Positions 26,319-35,187 of a stretch of 64,000 bases of DNA are shown here, in pieces. The stretch comes from JAXLQL01 sp046331625 (GTDB lineage: Bacteria > Acidobacteriota > Terriglobia > Bryobacterales > Bryobacteraceae). Position 1 is the first letter of the stretch. Each line of letters starts with the position of its first letter. Under the pieces are notes generated by a model. That model had not been told where the DNA came from. It searched no databases and saw only the letters and a program-made list of their open reading frames with translations. The stretch covers positions 62,001 through 126,000 of the forward strand of contig JAXLQL010000020.1 in the NCBI GenBank assembly GCA_046331625.1, read 5' to 3'. The translations under genes and the position numbers were made by a program.

Positions 26319-28603
26319 ATCCGCTTTCCTCCATCGCCTCTCCGCATACGGAACGGAGGGCTCTGCACGATCTCTTGAATCATACTAGAGAACCGGTAGC
26401 CCTTGGCGGCCACATTCTCTGTCATCGACCGCACCACGGGTTTGTCGTAGGGTTCGAGTCCACGGCCGAGCGCGTAGGTGAGCATTTTCTCGGCGAGGCC
26501 GCGGGTGAAGGTGTCTTTGTCCTGGAGCAGAAGCTGTTTCAGCTCGGCGGGACTGGCGAACTTGCGCTCGCCGGGCAACACGCCTCCGGCTTCGACTTCG
26601 AACTTGCCATCGTGCGTGCGCCAGGTGCCGAGCGGGTCGTAGTTCTCGAGCCCGAAGCCGAGCGGGTCAATCTTCGCGTGACAGACCGCGCAGTTGGGGT
26701 CGGCGCGATGGCGCTCCATTTGCTTGCGCAGCGACATGGTGACGCCGATCTCCTCTTCCTTCAATTGCGGCACGTTGGCGGGCGGCGCGGGAGGAGGCGT
26801 GGCGAGGAAGTTGTCGAGAATCCAGAGGCCGCGGAGGACGGGCGAGGTCCGGTTGGGGTGCGAGGAGATGGTAAGCACAGATGCCTGGGTGAGCACGCCC
26901 GAGCGTTGTGCGCCATCGAGCTCCACGCGTTGGAACTTGCGCCCGGTCACGCCCGCGATGCCGTAGTGTTTGGCCAAGCGCTCATTGAGGAAGGTGTAGC
27001 GGCCGTCGATGAAGTCGAGGATGGGGCGGTCCTCTTTGACGAGGGTTTGGAAGAAGAGTTGGGTCTCGCGGCGCATGGCTTCGCGGAAGTCGGAATCATA
27101 ATCGGGGAACTTCTTGGGATCCGGCGAGACCTGGTTGAGATTGCGGAGCTCGAGCCACTGCCCGGCGAAGTTATCGGCGAGCGCGGCGGACTTGGGGTCG
27201 GCGAGCATCCGCTTCACCTGGGCGTCAATGGCGGCGGGCTGGTGTAACTGGCCGGCTTCGGCGGCGCGGAGTAACTCCTCATCGGGCATCGAGGACCAGA
27301 GAAAGTAAGATAGCCGCGAGGCGAGTTCGATATCGTTCAACTCACGGGGCGCGGCGCCAGCGGCGGGATCGCGCTCCATGCGGAAGAGGAAGTTCGGCGA
27401 GACGAGCACGGCCTTGAGCGCGAGTTGGATCGCCTGCTCGAACGTGTCGCCTTCCTTCTTCGCCATGTCCACGAAGCCGAGGAGCTTCTCGATCTCAGAG
27501 GGCGTGACCGGACGGCGCCACGCACGGCGGGTGAATCCAGCGACGATGCGGCGGGCGCAATCGCGATCAAACTGGCCGGGCGCGGGCGTGCAAACGAAGA
27601 TGCGCCTGTGGGACTCGGGGAGGCCGGCTTGCTGGAGCGCGTAGGGTCCGCGAACCTCGACAGCGTCCACCCAGAGGTTGGTTCCGGCACCATCCTCTTT
27701 CTTGGCGGCATCGAACGCAGGGCCGGGATAGATCCAAGATGCGCCCACTTCCACCTCGCCGGGCGGCATGCGGAGCTTGTGTTCGAAAGCGCGTTTCTTG
27801 TTCTGGCCGGGTTCGACGTCGAATGTTTGTAACTGGCGCCCGGCGGCGAATAAGATCAGCTTGGCCGGGGCGTCGCCTTCTTTGCCGCGGCCGCGGATCT
27901 GCACGCGGAGCTCGTACTCGGCATCGATGGGGAAGCGGTGGCGGGCGATGAGGCTGCCGCGTTTGACGAGGCGCTCGGCTTCGGGGTCGGCGGGGACCTG
28001 GGAGGGCTCGCCGAGGCGCTCGAGCTCGTAGCGCTCGTAGATGGCTTTGGGGTTCGATCCGGTGACGATGGCGGCGCGCACGACTTGATCGGCGGCGTGA
28101 AGGTACTTCTCCATCAGACCGGGATTGATGGAGAGCACGTCGCCGATGTTGTCGAAGCCGTAGCCGGAGTCGTCGAGCGGGAAGTCGTCGGCGGGGCGAA
28201 ACGTGACCCCGGTGAGATCGCGAATGGTGTTGTTGTATTCGGCTCGATTGAGGCGGCGGGCGGTGACGCGGCCGGGGTCGATCTTGCGGGTCTTGTCGAT
28301 GGCGGCGACCTGTTTCTCTGACCAATCGATGACAGCGGCGATGTCGGCCGCGGGAGGCTTGGGGAGCGGCGCGGGCGGCATCTCGGAGCGGCGGAGCTTG
28401 CGGGCGACGGTTTCCCAGGCATCGCGTTCGGCGGCGGCGGTGGCGGGGTCGCGGAGGCGGGCGAGGTCGAGGTTGCCGCTCTTGCTCTTGGGGTTGTGGC
28501 AGCCGATGCAGTTCTTGACGAGGAAGGGGGCGATGGTGGAGTCGAAAGTGGGGTCGGCAGCCGTGGCCGCGACGGCGAGGAAGATGGGGAGGACGGGGCG
28601 CAT
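26315..28603 (-). CDS. Secreted cytochrome-c-like DUF1587/1592/1588/1585 protein
   Basis: 762 residues. Signal peptide (MRPVLPIFLAVAATAADP), then a cytochrome c-type heme site CIGCHNPKSKSGNLDL, a DUF1587-like part (LNRAEYNNTIRDLTG), a beta-rich carbohydrate-binding-like middle, DUF1592 (ELASRLSYFLWSSMPDEELL), DUF1588 (TSPVLRGLWIL, then CAVCHAKIDPLGFGLENYD) and DUF1585 (FTRGLAEKMLTYALGRGLEP). These multi-domain proteins are typical of Planctomycetes and Acidobacteria and pair with DUF1552 proteins, as here by a 4-base overlap. The second CxxCH may bind another heme. The role is likely periplasmic electron transfer coupled to an unknown oxidation. Confidence 0.88.
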   Translation of the reverse strand: MRPVLPIFLAVAATAADPTFDSTIAPFLVKNCIGCHNPKSKSGNLDLARLRDPATAAAERDAWETVARKLRRSEMPPAPLPKPPAADIAAVIDWSEKQVAAIDKTRKIDPGRVTARRLNRAEYNNTIRDLTGVTFRPADDFPLDDSGYGFDNIGDVLSINPGLMEKYLHAADQVVRAAIVTGSNPKAIYERYELERLGEPSQVPADPEAERLVKRGSLIARHRFPIDAEYELRVQIRGRGKEGDAPAKLILFAAGRQLQTFDVEPGQNKKRAFEHKLRMPPGEVEVGASWIYPGPAFDAAKKEDGAGTNLWVDAVEVRGPYALQQAGLPESHRRIFVCTPAPGQFDRDCARRIVAGFTRRAWRRPVTPSEIEKLLGFVDMAKKEGDTFEQAIQLALKAVLVSPNFLFRMERDPAAGAAPRELNDIELASRLSYFLWSSMPDEELLRAAEAGQLHQPAAIDAQVKRMLADPKSAALADNFAGQWLELRNLNQVSPDPKKFPDYDSDFREAMRRETQLFFQTLVKEDRPILDFIDGRYTFLNERLAKHYGIAGVTGRKFQRVELDGAQRSGVLTQASVLTISSHPNRTSPVLRGLWILDNFLATPPPAPPANVPQLKEEEIGVTMSLRKQMERHRADPNCAVCHAKIDPLGFGLENYDPLGTWRTHDGKFEVEAGGVLPGERKFASPAELKQLLLQDKDTFTRGLAEKMLTYALGRGLEPYDKPVVRSMTENVAAKGYRFSSMIQEIVQSPPFRMRRGDGGKRI

Positions 28604-29015
28604 CGTCGTCTTCAGTCTAAACCCTGGGTGCGGGACATGGGTGGCCGGGTGCGTACGCGGGAGTGCAGTTTGGGCTCTTCCGGGCTCGTAGTGGATGGTT
28701 TCATCGCCACTTCCGCCTTTCAGGGAGGCGGGCGGTTGCTGGGACAGTCAACGTAGCGCGGAAGCCGCCAGGGCTAGCTGCTGGACGCCAAGTCCTACGA
28801 GTTGCTCATGCCCCCCAGGGCGCTTCTCAGGGGCGCCGCAGCGCGAGTGCGCGGAACCAAGGAGCTAGAGAGCCTGGCAAGCGTCTCCCTTCCCGAGTAC
28901 CGCCGAAGCTCCATGGCCCCACTACAAGCCCCGGAATTTCCGAATCGGCGTTTCGAGTGCGTGGCCACAGCGCCACCTCCGCCAGTCGGCGAGGCGGGCG
29001 GCTGCTGGAACAGAG
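28604..29015. other. Left edge of the accessory island; carries a 45-bp direct repeat
   Basis: No gene supported. Two related ~45-bp segments, 28703-28746 and 28968-29013, share CGCCAC-TCCGCC and AGGCGGGCGG-TGCTGG-ACAG. The second copy abuts the decayed HTH antitoxin. They may be a duplication scar or part of an island junction; no integrase or attachment-site core can be assigned. Confidence 0.45.
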
Positions 29016-29461
29016 ACCGTCTCAAACCCTCGACCGTAACTCCACTCAACTCCGCACGCTCCGCCGCTTGGCGCAACGCGGATCGGTCAAGTTGGTGGTT
29101 AAGGGAGGCGAGTCCGTGGACATCCCTCCCACCGTCCGCTCGCTGCTTGCGGAAATCGCGCGCAATATGGAGGCCGGCAAAAACGTATCGGTTATCGCGG
29201 AGAATCATGAATTGACGACGCAGCGAGCCACGAATATCCTCGGCGTTTCACGCCCGTTCTTGATCCGTCTGCTCGAGGCGCGAGAGCTCCCATATCATAT
29301 GGCCGGCGCGCGCCACCGCGTCTGCCTGATCCGGCCTTCTTGCCTTCAAGGCCAAGCGCGACCGAGCTCGTCACCGAGCCATCCAAGGACTCGCCAGGGT
29401 CGATCTCGAGGCTGGAATCTACGATTCGGTGATTCTTCCCGAGGGTGCTCAGGACGAATAG
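29016..29461 (+). pseudogene. Decayed copy of HTH antitoxin (VapB50/excisionase-like)
   Basis: Nearly the same protein as the intact antitoxin at 34606-35064: LDRNSTQLRTLRRLAQRGS, VKGGESVDIPPTVRSLLAEI, SVIAENHELTTQRATNILG, SRPFLIRLLEARELPYHM. No start codon is found near the beginning (the ATG of the intact copy is replaced), and near 29325 the frame shifts so that the C-terminal part (LLAFKAKRDRARHRAIQ, ending VILPEGAQDE) is read in another frame. DNA identity to the intact copy is high by eye, so the duplication is fairly recent. It is followed by a fragment of the matching PIN toxin. Confidence 0.75.
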
Positions 29462-29473
29462 CAGGAACCGGGC

Positions 29474-29563
29474 TTGCGACATTTTCGTTCCGTCATCTTG
29501 GGCGCGAATGTCCTCGTCCAGGTAGCCGTGCGTGACACACTACTCAGGCTGGACAAAGGATGA
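29474..29563 (+). pseudogene. N-terminal fragment of the cognate PIN-domain toxin
   Basis: From TTG 29474 the frame encodes 29 residues: MRHFRSVILGANVLVQVAV then RDTLLRLDKG and a stop. This matches the first strand and helix of VapC50-type PIN toxins, where the sequence is normally (V/I)LDANVLVP...LRDTLLRL. The first catalytic Asp is Gly here. The rest of the toxin is missing. The complementary internal part of a similar toxin survives at 35068-35187, behind the other antitoxin copy. Confidence 0.5.
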
Positions 29564-29696
29564 TCGCACCGCGCGGCTGGTCGAAGCTCCGCAAGCACTT
29601 CCCGGGGACAGGCTGGAGTTGCGCTCCACCCACCTTTGACGCCGGCTTGCAACGGCCAGTCTTGGGCCGCTACATTGAATCTAGCGAGGTACGAAT

Positions 29697-29960
29697 ATGA
29701 CGGTGACCTTGGAACTCCCGCGTGATCTTGCGTCCCGCCTATCCGCTAAGGCCGGCGCCGAGGGGGTCTCCATCGACCTCTATGTCAAAAACATCGTGGA
29801 ACGAGATGTCCTCTCGGGTCCGCTGCCGAGCTTCGCCGATCTGCCGCCGGATGACTGGATCCGCGAGTTCCGCGCCTGGACCGAAAGCCACCGCCACCTG
29901 CCCGTGCTGGCCGGCGAGGCAATTAGCCGCGAGTCCATCTACAGCGATCGCGGATTGTAG
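29697..29960 (+). CDS. VapB-like antitoxin
   Basis: 87 residues. The first ~45 residues (MTVTLELPRDLASRLSAKAG, VSIDLYVKNIVERDV) look like a ribbon-helix-helix DNA-binding dimerisation domain; the acidic, Trp-containing tail (DLPPDDWIREFRAWTESHRH) would cover the toxin. The stop TAG is directly followed by the ATG of the PIN toxin at 29961, with no gap, as expected for a translationally coupled toxin-antitoxin pair. A possible -10 (TACATT) lies in the leader. The complex probably autorepresses transcription through the N-terminal domain. Confidence 0.78.
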   Translation: MTVTLELPRDLASRLSAKAGAEGVSIDLYVKNIVERDVLSGPLPSFADLPPDDWIREFRAWTESHRHLPVLAGEAISRESIYSDRGL

Positions 29961-30398
29961 ATGGCGACGCTCGTCGACACGAATGTGCTCTTCCGCTCCC
30001 TGAGTGCTGGACACACGCAGCAACCTCTAGCCGAGCGGGCTTTGTCAACGCTCCGGCTTCAAGGCGAAGAGTTGTTCCTCGCCCACCAGAACCTCGTCGA
30101 ATTCTGGGCTGTGGCCACAAGACCCGCAGCGCTAAACGGACTCGGACTCGACCCAACCGCAGCCCGCGCCGAAATCGACACGCTACGGCGACTGTTCCGC
30201 ACTCTCCCTCAAGATGCCAAGGTCCTTGATACGTGGCTCGACCTCGTCACCCAATGCGCCGTCTCCGGCAAGAACACTCACGATGCGCACCTCGCTGCTG
30301 CCATGAGGGTAGCGGGCCTGAGCCGCATTCTTACTTTCAACGTGAGCGATTTCAGGCGATTCCCCGGGATTGTCGCTCTGGACCCAGCCGCTTTCTGA
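29961..30398 (+). CDS. VapC-like PIN-domain toxin ribonuclease
   Basis: 145 residues with an intact PIN acidic quartet: Asp in LVDTNVLFRSL, Glu in NLVEFWAVATRP, Asp in NTHDAHLAAAM, Asp in FNVSDFRRFPG. PIN toxins are Mg2+-dependent RNases that cleave tRNA or rRNA and stop growth; antitoxin binding blocks the site. The gene abuts its antitoxin and ends 35 bases before the NACHT gene. All key residues are present, so this pair should be functional, unlike several other modules in the island. Confidence 0.85.
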   Translation: MATLVDTNVLFRSLSAGHTQQPLAERALSTLRLQGEELFLAHQNLVEFWAVATRPAALNGLGLDPTAARAEIDTLRRLFRTLPQDAKVLDTWLDLVTQCAVSGKNTHDAHLAAAMRVAGLSRILTFNVSDFRRFPGIVALDPAAF

Positions 30399-30413
30399 AC
30401 GTCGCGGATCCTT

Positions 30414-30433
30414 CCCCTTGATACAATGCCGCC
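30414..30433 (+). promoter_or_regulatory. Conserved leader with -10-like box just before the NACHT start
   Basis: CCCCTTGATACAATGCCGCC directly precedes ATG 30434 and is repeated exactly before the NACHT N-terminal remnant at 35650. TACAAT (30422-30427) ends only 6 bases before the ATG, so a transcript starting at the usual distance would be leaderless. There is no clear -35 box and no Shine-Dalgarno sequence. Confidence 0.4.
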
Positions 30434-33400
30434 ATGGCGATCGACATCACAGCCGTCCTCGGCAAAGTCGCCGCCTCCCTGGCCAAACCCGTCGTGGAAG
30501 CCGCCAAGGGACCCGCCCTCAGAACTATCGGTTTCGACGCGTCCTCGAGAGCCGTCAAAGCCGCCGTCGAGCGCTTCCTCCACCTCTTCGACCAACAACT
30601 CGCCACCAAAGGACCCATCCGCCGTGCGATGGTCGCCGAGTATCAGCAAGCCCTCGCCGTCTTCTGCAGCTACGATGCCGTCCTCGCCCAACTGACCGTT
30701 CCCTTTGACGGCGACTCTCCCTGCAACACCCACCGCCTCAGCCTCCTCTGGGAAGAAATCCGCGACTCGAACAACGAACCCCTGCCTCCGCTCCCAAACG
30801 GATTTTCTTGGCCCGATCTCGCCGCCCCCTACCGCGCCGCCGTCCACGAAATCATGCGCGGATCACCCGAGCTCCGCCCGATCCTCGAAGAGCTCCACCA
30901 ACGCCGGACCTCCGAAGGCATCGCCACCCTCACCGGACCACCCGCCCGCTGGGACGACGCCGGCTACCGCGCCGCCCTCCGGGACCGCTACGGCATCCTC
31001 CGCCTCGGCGACATTGACGGCGACTGGTCCCGCTACCATTCTCCGCCTCCAATCCGTCTACATCCCCCAAGGTGCCAAGAGCGCCCTCCCGCCCCGCGAA
31101 CTCTCGCGCGACTACCACGACCAACTCCTCCGCGACGCCGAAGGCCAATCCCGCGCCCAACTCCGCCGCCAACTCGAGGAACGCGAGCGCGATCAGCGGA
31201 TGCAGGAGTATCTCGTAACGCGTTCGACCCCGATCCTCGAACTCGTCGGTAGCTCACGCAACGAACGGCTCGTCGTCCTCGGCGATCCTGGCCTCGGCAA
31301 GTCCACTCTGCTGCAATATCTCGCGCTGGAATGGGCCGAAGGCACATCGCCCAAAGCGGCATTCCCGCTCCTGATCGAACTCCGTCAATACGTCAATGAA
31401 CAGATGTCCGAGCGCAGCTTCGTGCGCTACCTCGGCGTCGCGCCCAGCGCCGTTTGGCGATTCCCAGTGCAGGAGCTCGAGCAGCGTCTCCGCTCGCGCC
31501 CCATGCTCGTCATGTTTGACGGGCTCGACGAGATCATTGACGGCACTGCACGCCGCACCGTAGTCAACGAGATCGTCCGCTTCGCCCGCGAGTACCCGCT
31601 CGCCCGCATCATCGTTACTACGCGCATCGTCGGTTACCACCCCGGCTCGTCCCACCCGGAGACCTTTCGCAACGCCGGTTTCTCCCAATTCACCTTGCAG
31701 GATTTCGAGCCCGCCGAGATGGAGCAGTTCAACCAGAAATGGCACCGAACCGCGTTCCCTGATCAGCCTCAACGCGCCGAGTTCTCCAAGCGTCTCAGTG
31801 ACGCCCTCGACGGTTCTCCGGCAATTCGGGAGCTGGCCGGCAATCCGCTGCTGCTCACCTTCATGGCGCTGCTCAACCGCACGCAGCCGCTTCCCCGCAC
31901 GCGGCGTTTGCTATATGAGAAAACCGCCGAGCTTCTCTTGGGCCGGTGGGAGGTCCCCAAGTTCGGCGGCGCTGAGGACAAGATCGGCATCGAAGAGAAG
32001 AAGCGGATGCTGCAGGCGGTGGCCTTCGAGATCCAGGAGCAGCGGACCGGAATCGGCGTCAATCAAATTGGCGAAGAGCGGCTCCGTGAGATCTTCCGGG
32101 CGTACCTGCGCGATAACCTCGGCCTGCCGGATTTCGCCTTCGTGGCCAACGAACTGCTCCAGAAGCTCCACGCGAGGAATCACATGCTATGTTTCCTCGG
32201 AGATAAGCAGTTCGGCTTCGTGCATCGCACGTTCCTCGAGTACTTCGCGGCTCTAGCTCTGCATGACCGGATCGAACGAACCAAGCAACTCCCGATGGAG
32301 GATCTCCTGTCGCGTGTTCGCCAGAATTGGCGGCAGGATGTGTGGCATGAAGTCTACCGGCTGCTGTGCAGCGTGCTGAGCGCCGATCAGTCGTCCCGTC
32401 TGATCACGGAACTTCTCGAGCAGCGCGATTCGGAGGACGGTTGGCGTGCCGTTATCCTGGCTGCGGATTGCCTGGACGAGATCGCCGAGCGCGGCCTAGT
32501 GCGAGGACTGTCCGAGGACTTGCGTGCTGCGGTCCGGAAGCTCACAGAGTACGACTTACTCTATTACTACGAGCCCTCGGACGAAGACGACCGCAGCAGC
32601 GTGGAACGCGTTCGATCATCAGCTTACGAACGGTGGGCGCGGATATGGAGAGACACGTCAACAAAAGCTGAGTTGCTCGCACATCTGCAAGGTCGGGCGT
32701 CAGGGACTCGGCATCTGGCCCTTCGTGAGTTGGCGCGGGGCTGGGGCGACGATGCCGAGGTGCTCCCGTTGTTGAAAGACCGGGCTCGCAACGACGAAGA
32801 CGCCGACGTCCAGAGTACCGCATTGAACAAGTTGGCAAGGGGCTGGCGCGATGATACTGATGTGCTCCCGCTGCTGAAAGATCGGGCACGGAATGATCAG
32901 AACGCAGATGTCCGCAGTTTCGCGATCAGCGTGCTGGCGTGGGGCTGGCGTGATAATCCCGAGGTGCTCCAGTGGGTCGAGGAATGCGAGCGCGACGAAG
33001 AAGATCACAGTGTCCGGAGCGCAGCAGTGGTTGGGCTGGCAAGGGGCTGGTGCGAAAATCCCAATATGCTCGAGTGGCTCAAGGACCGCGCGCGCGATGA
33101 CGAAGAGGAGGTCCGCAGTACAGCAGTGAGCGAACTGGCGCGGGGTTGGCGCGACGATTCCGAAGTGCTCCCGTTACTGAAGGACCGGGCGCGCAACGAC
33201 GTAAGCTGTTATGTCCGGAGTGCTGCAGTAGCCGGGCTGGCGCAGGGCTGGCGCAACGATCCCGGCGTGCTCCAGTTGCTGAAGGACCGCGCGCTGAAGG
33301 ACGAACACTCGGAGGTGCAGAGTACCGCGGTTATGGCTCTGGCGCGAGGATGGTACGGCGATCCCGAAGTGCTGTCGTTGCTGAAGGACCAGGCGTGCAC

Positions 33401-34166
33401 CGATGGCAGCTACAGCGTCCGGAGGACTGCGGTAAGCGAGTTGGCGTTGGGCTGGCGCAGCAATCCCAATGCGGTCGCGTTGCTGAAGGACCGCGTGCTG
33501 AAGGACGGAAACCAGTATGTACGGCGTGCTGCAGTCAGCGAGCTAGCGAAGCTAGCGCGGGGTTTGCACGACGGTCTTGGCGTGCTCCAGTGGCTGAAAG
33601 ACCGGGCGCGGTACGACGATAACCACGATGTCCGGAGCACTGCGTTGAGCGATCTGGCACACGGCTGGCGCGACGATGCCGGCATGCTACCGTTGCTGAT
33701 GGACCGGGCGCGGTACGACGATAACTACGATGTCCGGAGTACCGCGGTGAGCGAGTTGGCGCGGGGTTGGCGCGACGATTCCGATGTGCTCCCGTTGCTG
33801 AAGGACCGCGCGCTCAACGACGAACACAACGATGTCCGGAGTACCGCGGTGAGCGAGTTGGCGCGGGGTTGGCGCGACGATTCCGACGTGCTCCCGTTGT
33901 TGAAGGACCGCGCGCTCAACGACGAACACAACGATGTTCGGAGGACTGCGGTGCGCGAGCTGGCGCGAGCTTGGCGCAACGGCCCCGATGTGCTCCCACT
34001 GCTGAAGGATCGGGCGCTCAACGCCGAAGACGAAGTCCGGAGGGTCGCGTTGAGCGAGTTGGCGCGAGGCTGGCCCGACGATGTCGAAGTCGTGCAGATC
34101 CTGAAGCAGTCTCCCTTGACCCCCTGGCCTCCCCCGTTGATTACGATGAAGCGGATATCGCCATAA
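30434..34166 (+). CDS. NACHT-type STAND NTPase with C-terminal HEAT repeats (one internal frameshift)
   Basis: Three parts. (1) From ATG 30434, ~200 residues of a helical N-terminal domain (AKPVVEAAKGPALRTIGFDA, LLWEEIRDSNNEPLPPLP), like those preceding NACHT domains. (2) After a one-base frame change near 31035, a NACHT ATPase: Walker A LGDPGLGKSTLLQYLALEWA, Walker B MLVMFDGLDEI, sensor VTTRIVGY, then a winged-helix region (HRTFLEYFAAL). (3) From about 32700, 14 HEAT-like repeats of 34 residues (ARGWRDDSDVLPLLKDRA). The last ~12 residues are encoded by what looks like the leader of the parD-type gene, so the C-terminus may be truncated. Such proteins act as immune-like sensors in antiphage defence. 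If the frameshift is real, only the NACHT-HEAT part could be made, from an internal start. Confidence 0.82.
33732..33935 (+). repeat. Two nearly identical 102-bp tandem repeats in the HEAT array
   Basis: Units 33732-33833 and 33834-33935 differ at only two silent positions and encode identical 34-residue HEAT units; the neighbouring units are much more diverged. This is a recent tandem duplication within coding sequence. Confidence 0.9.
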
Positions 34167-34425
34167 GATCACCAGTCCACAACCGAGAAACGCGTCACCG
34201 GGAAGCTTCGCCAGGGCGGCTTTGCCAGCCCCGAAGCAGTGGTCGAACGGACCATCAACTGCTTCCTCAACTACGAAAGCCATGAGATGGCGGAAGCCGA
34301 GTTCCTCGATGTCAAAGTTAGCGGTCGAGGAAGGCCTTCAGCAAGCGGCTCGCGGCGAGGGCATCTCGCTGGAGGACTTCGACCGGCAAATGCGCGCCAA
34401 GTATGGCATGCAGCATTTAGGCTGA
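34136..34425 (+). pseudogene. Decayed ParD-like antitoxin copy with its leader
   Basis: Aligned with the intact ParD-like gene at 35915, the leader (GTTGAT...GAAG.GGAT) is at 34136-34162, the start ATG has become ATA, one base is missing, and the frame then encodes TEKRVTGKLRQGGFASPEAV, SHEMAEAEFLDVK, and after another shift AVEEGLQQAARGEGISLEDF with a KYGMQ tail. No toxin follows. The upstream NACHT frame ends inside this leader, implying a deletion that fused the two. Confidence 0.7.
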
Positions 34426-34605
34426 TGCCAAGCCGGAGACCGGATCGGCGTACGGAGAAGGCGCAACCCGAACCCTGAACCGGTGCCCGTCAATTGCTTG
34501 GTCCGCATCTCGCGTCAATGACCCCATCGGCTCGGAAGACGCGACCGGCCGAGTGCGATTGTTGCGGTTATTGCATCCATGCGATACTGAGATCCGGAAG
34601 GTCCG

Positions 34606-35064
34606 ATGCCCGCCTCGAACACCTCGCGATCGCTCGACCGCAATTCCACTCAACTCCGCACACTCCGCCGCCTGGCTCAACGCGGATCGGCCAAGTTGGT
34701 GGTCAAGGGAGGCGAGTCCGTGGACATCCCACCCACCGTCCGCTCGCTGCTTGCCGAAATCGCGCGCAATATGGAGGCAGGGAAGAACGTATCGGTCATC
34801 GCGGAGAATCACGAACTGACGACGCAGCGGGCGGCGAATATCCTTGGCGTCTCACGCCCGTTCTTGATCCGTCTGCTGGAGGCGCGCGAGCTCCCGTATC
34901 ATATGACCGGTTCGCACCGCCGCGTCTACCTCTCTGACCTTCTTGCTTTCAAGGCCAAGCGCGATCGAGCTCGTCACCGCGCCATTCAGGAACTCGCCAG
35001 AGCCGATGTCGAGGCTGGAATCTACGATACGGTGATTCTTCCCGAGGGTGCTCAGGACGAGTAA
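34606..35064 (+). CDS. HTH (excisionase/VapB50-like) antitoxin, intact copy
   Basis: 152 residues from ATG 34606. N-terminal half LDRNSTQLRTLRRLAQRGSA and VKGGESVDIPPTVRSLLAEI, then a MerR/excisionase-type helix-turn-helix (ELTTQRAANILGVSRPFLIR, LLEARELPYHMTGSHRRVYL) and a basic-to-acidic tail ending VILPEGAQDE. Proteins of this type are antitoxins of VapC50-like PIN toxins, binding their own promoter. Here the toxin is only a fragment (35068-35187), so the antitoxin is orphaned and could still repress its promoter or neutralise toxins encoded elsewhere. The decayed twin lies at 29016-29461. Confidence 0.75.
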   Translation: MPASNTSRSLDRNSTQLRTLRRLAQRGSAKLVVKGGESVDIPPTVRSLLAEIARNMEAGKNVSVIAENHELTTQRAANILGVSRPFLIRLLEARELPYHMTGSHRRVYLSDLLAFKAKRDRARHRAIQELARADVEAGIYDTVILPEGAQDE

Positions 35065-35067
35065 CGG

Positions 35068-35187
35068 ATGTACCAGCCGCTTGGGTCGGCCGGGATTATC
35101 GCGGAAGCGAGGCGAACGCTGGAGGCCAAACTTCGAATCGCGCCGGATTGCACGGCGCGGGCGGAGTCCAAGCTGCGCGAAGCGCCG
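35068..35187 (+). pseudogene. Internal fragment of a VapC50-like PIN toxin
   Basis: Directly after the antitoxin stop, ATG 35068 opens a frame reading MYQPLGSAGIIAEARRTLEA then RIAPDCTARAESKLREA. In intact toxins this is the segment after the first ~30 residues (Y.P.WS..II.E..RTLE.). Similarity ends at about 35187, where the convergent hicA gene begins. Both the first ~30 residues and the C-terminal half are missing. Confidence 0.5.

Noticed and set aside
31020..31060. Programmed ribosomal frameshift in the NACHT gene
   Set aside because: No slippery heptamer or clear downstream pseudoknot was seen; other genes in the window show similar indels.
32700..34130. Regular repeats resembling a CRISPR array
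   Set aside because: The repeats are 102 bp, contiguous, without spacers, and encode HEAT units in one open frame.
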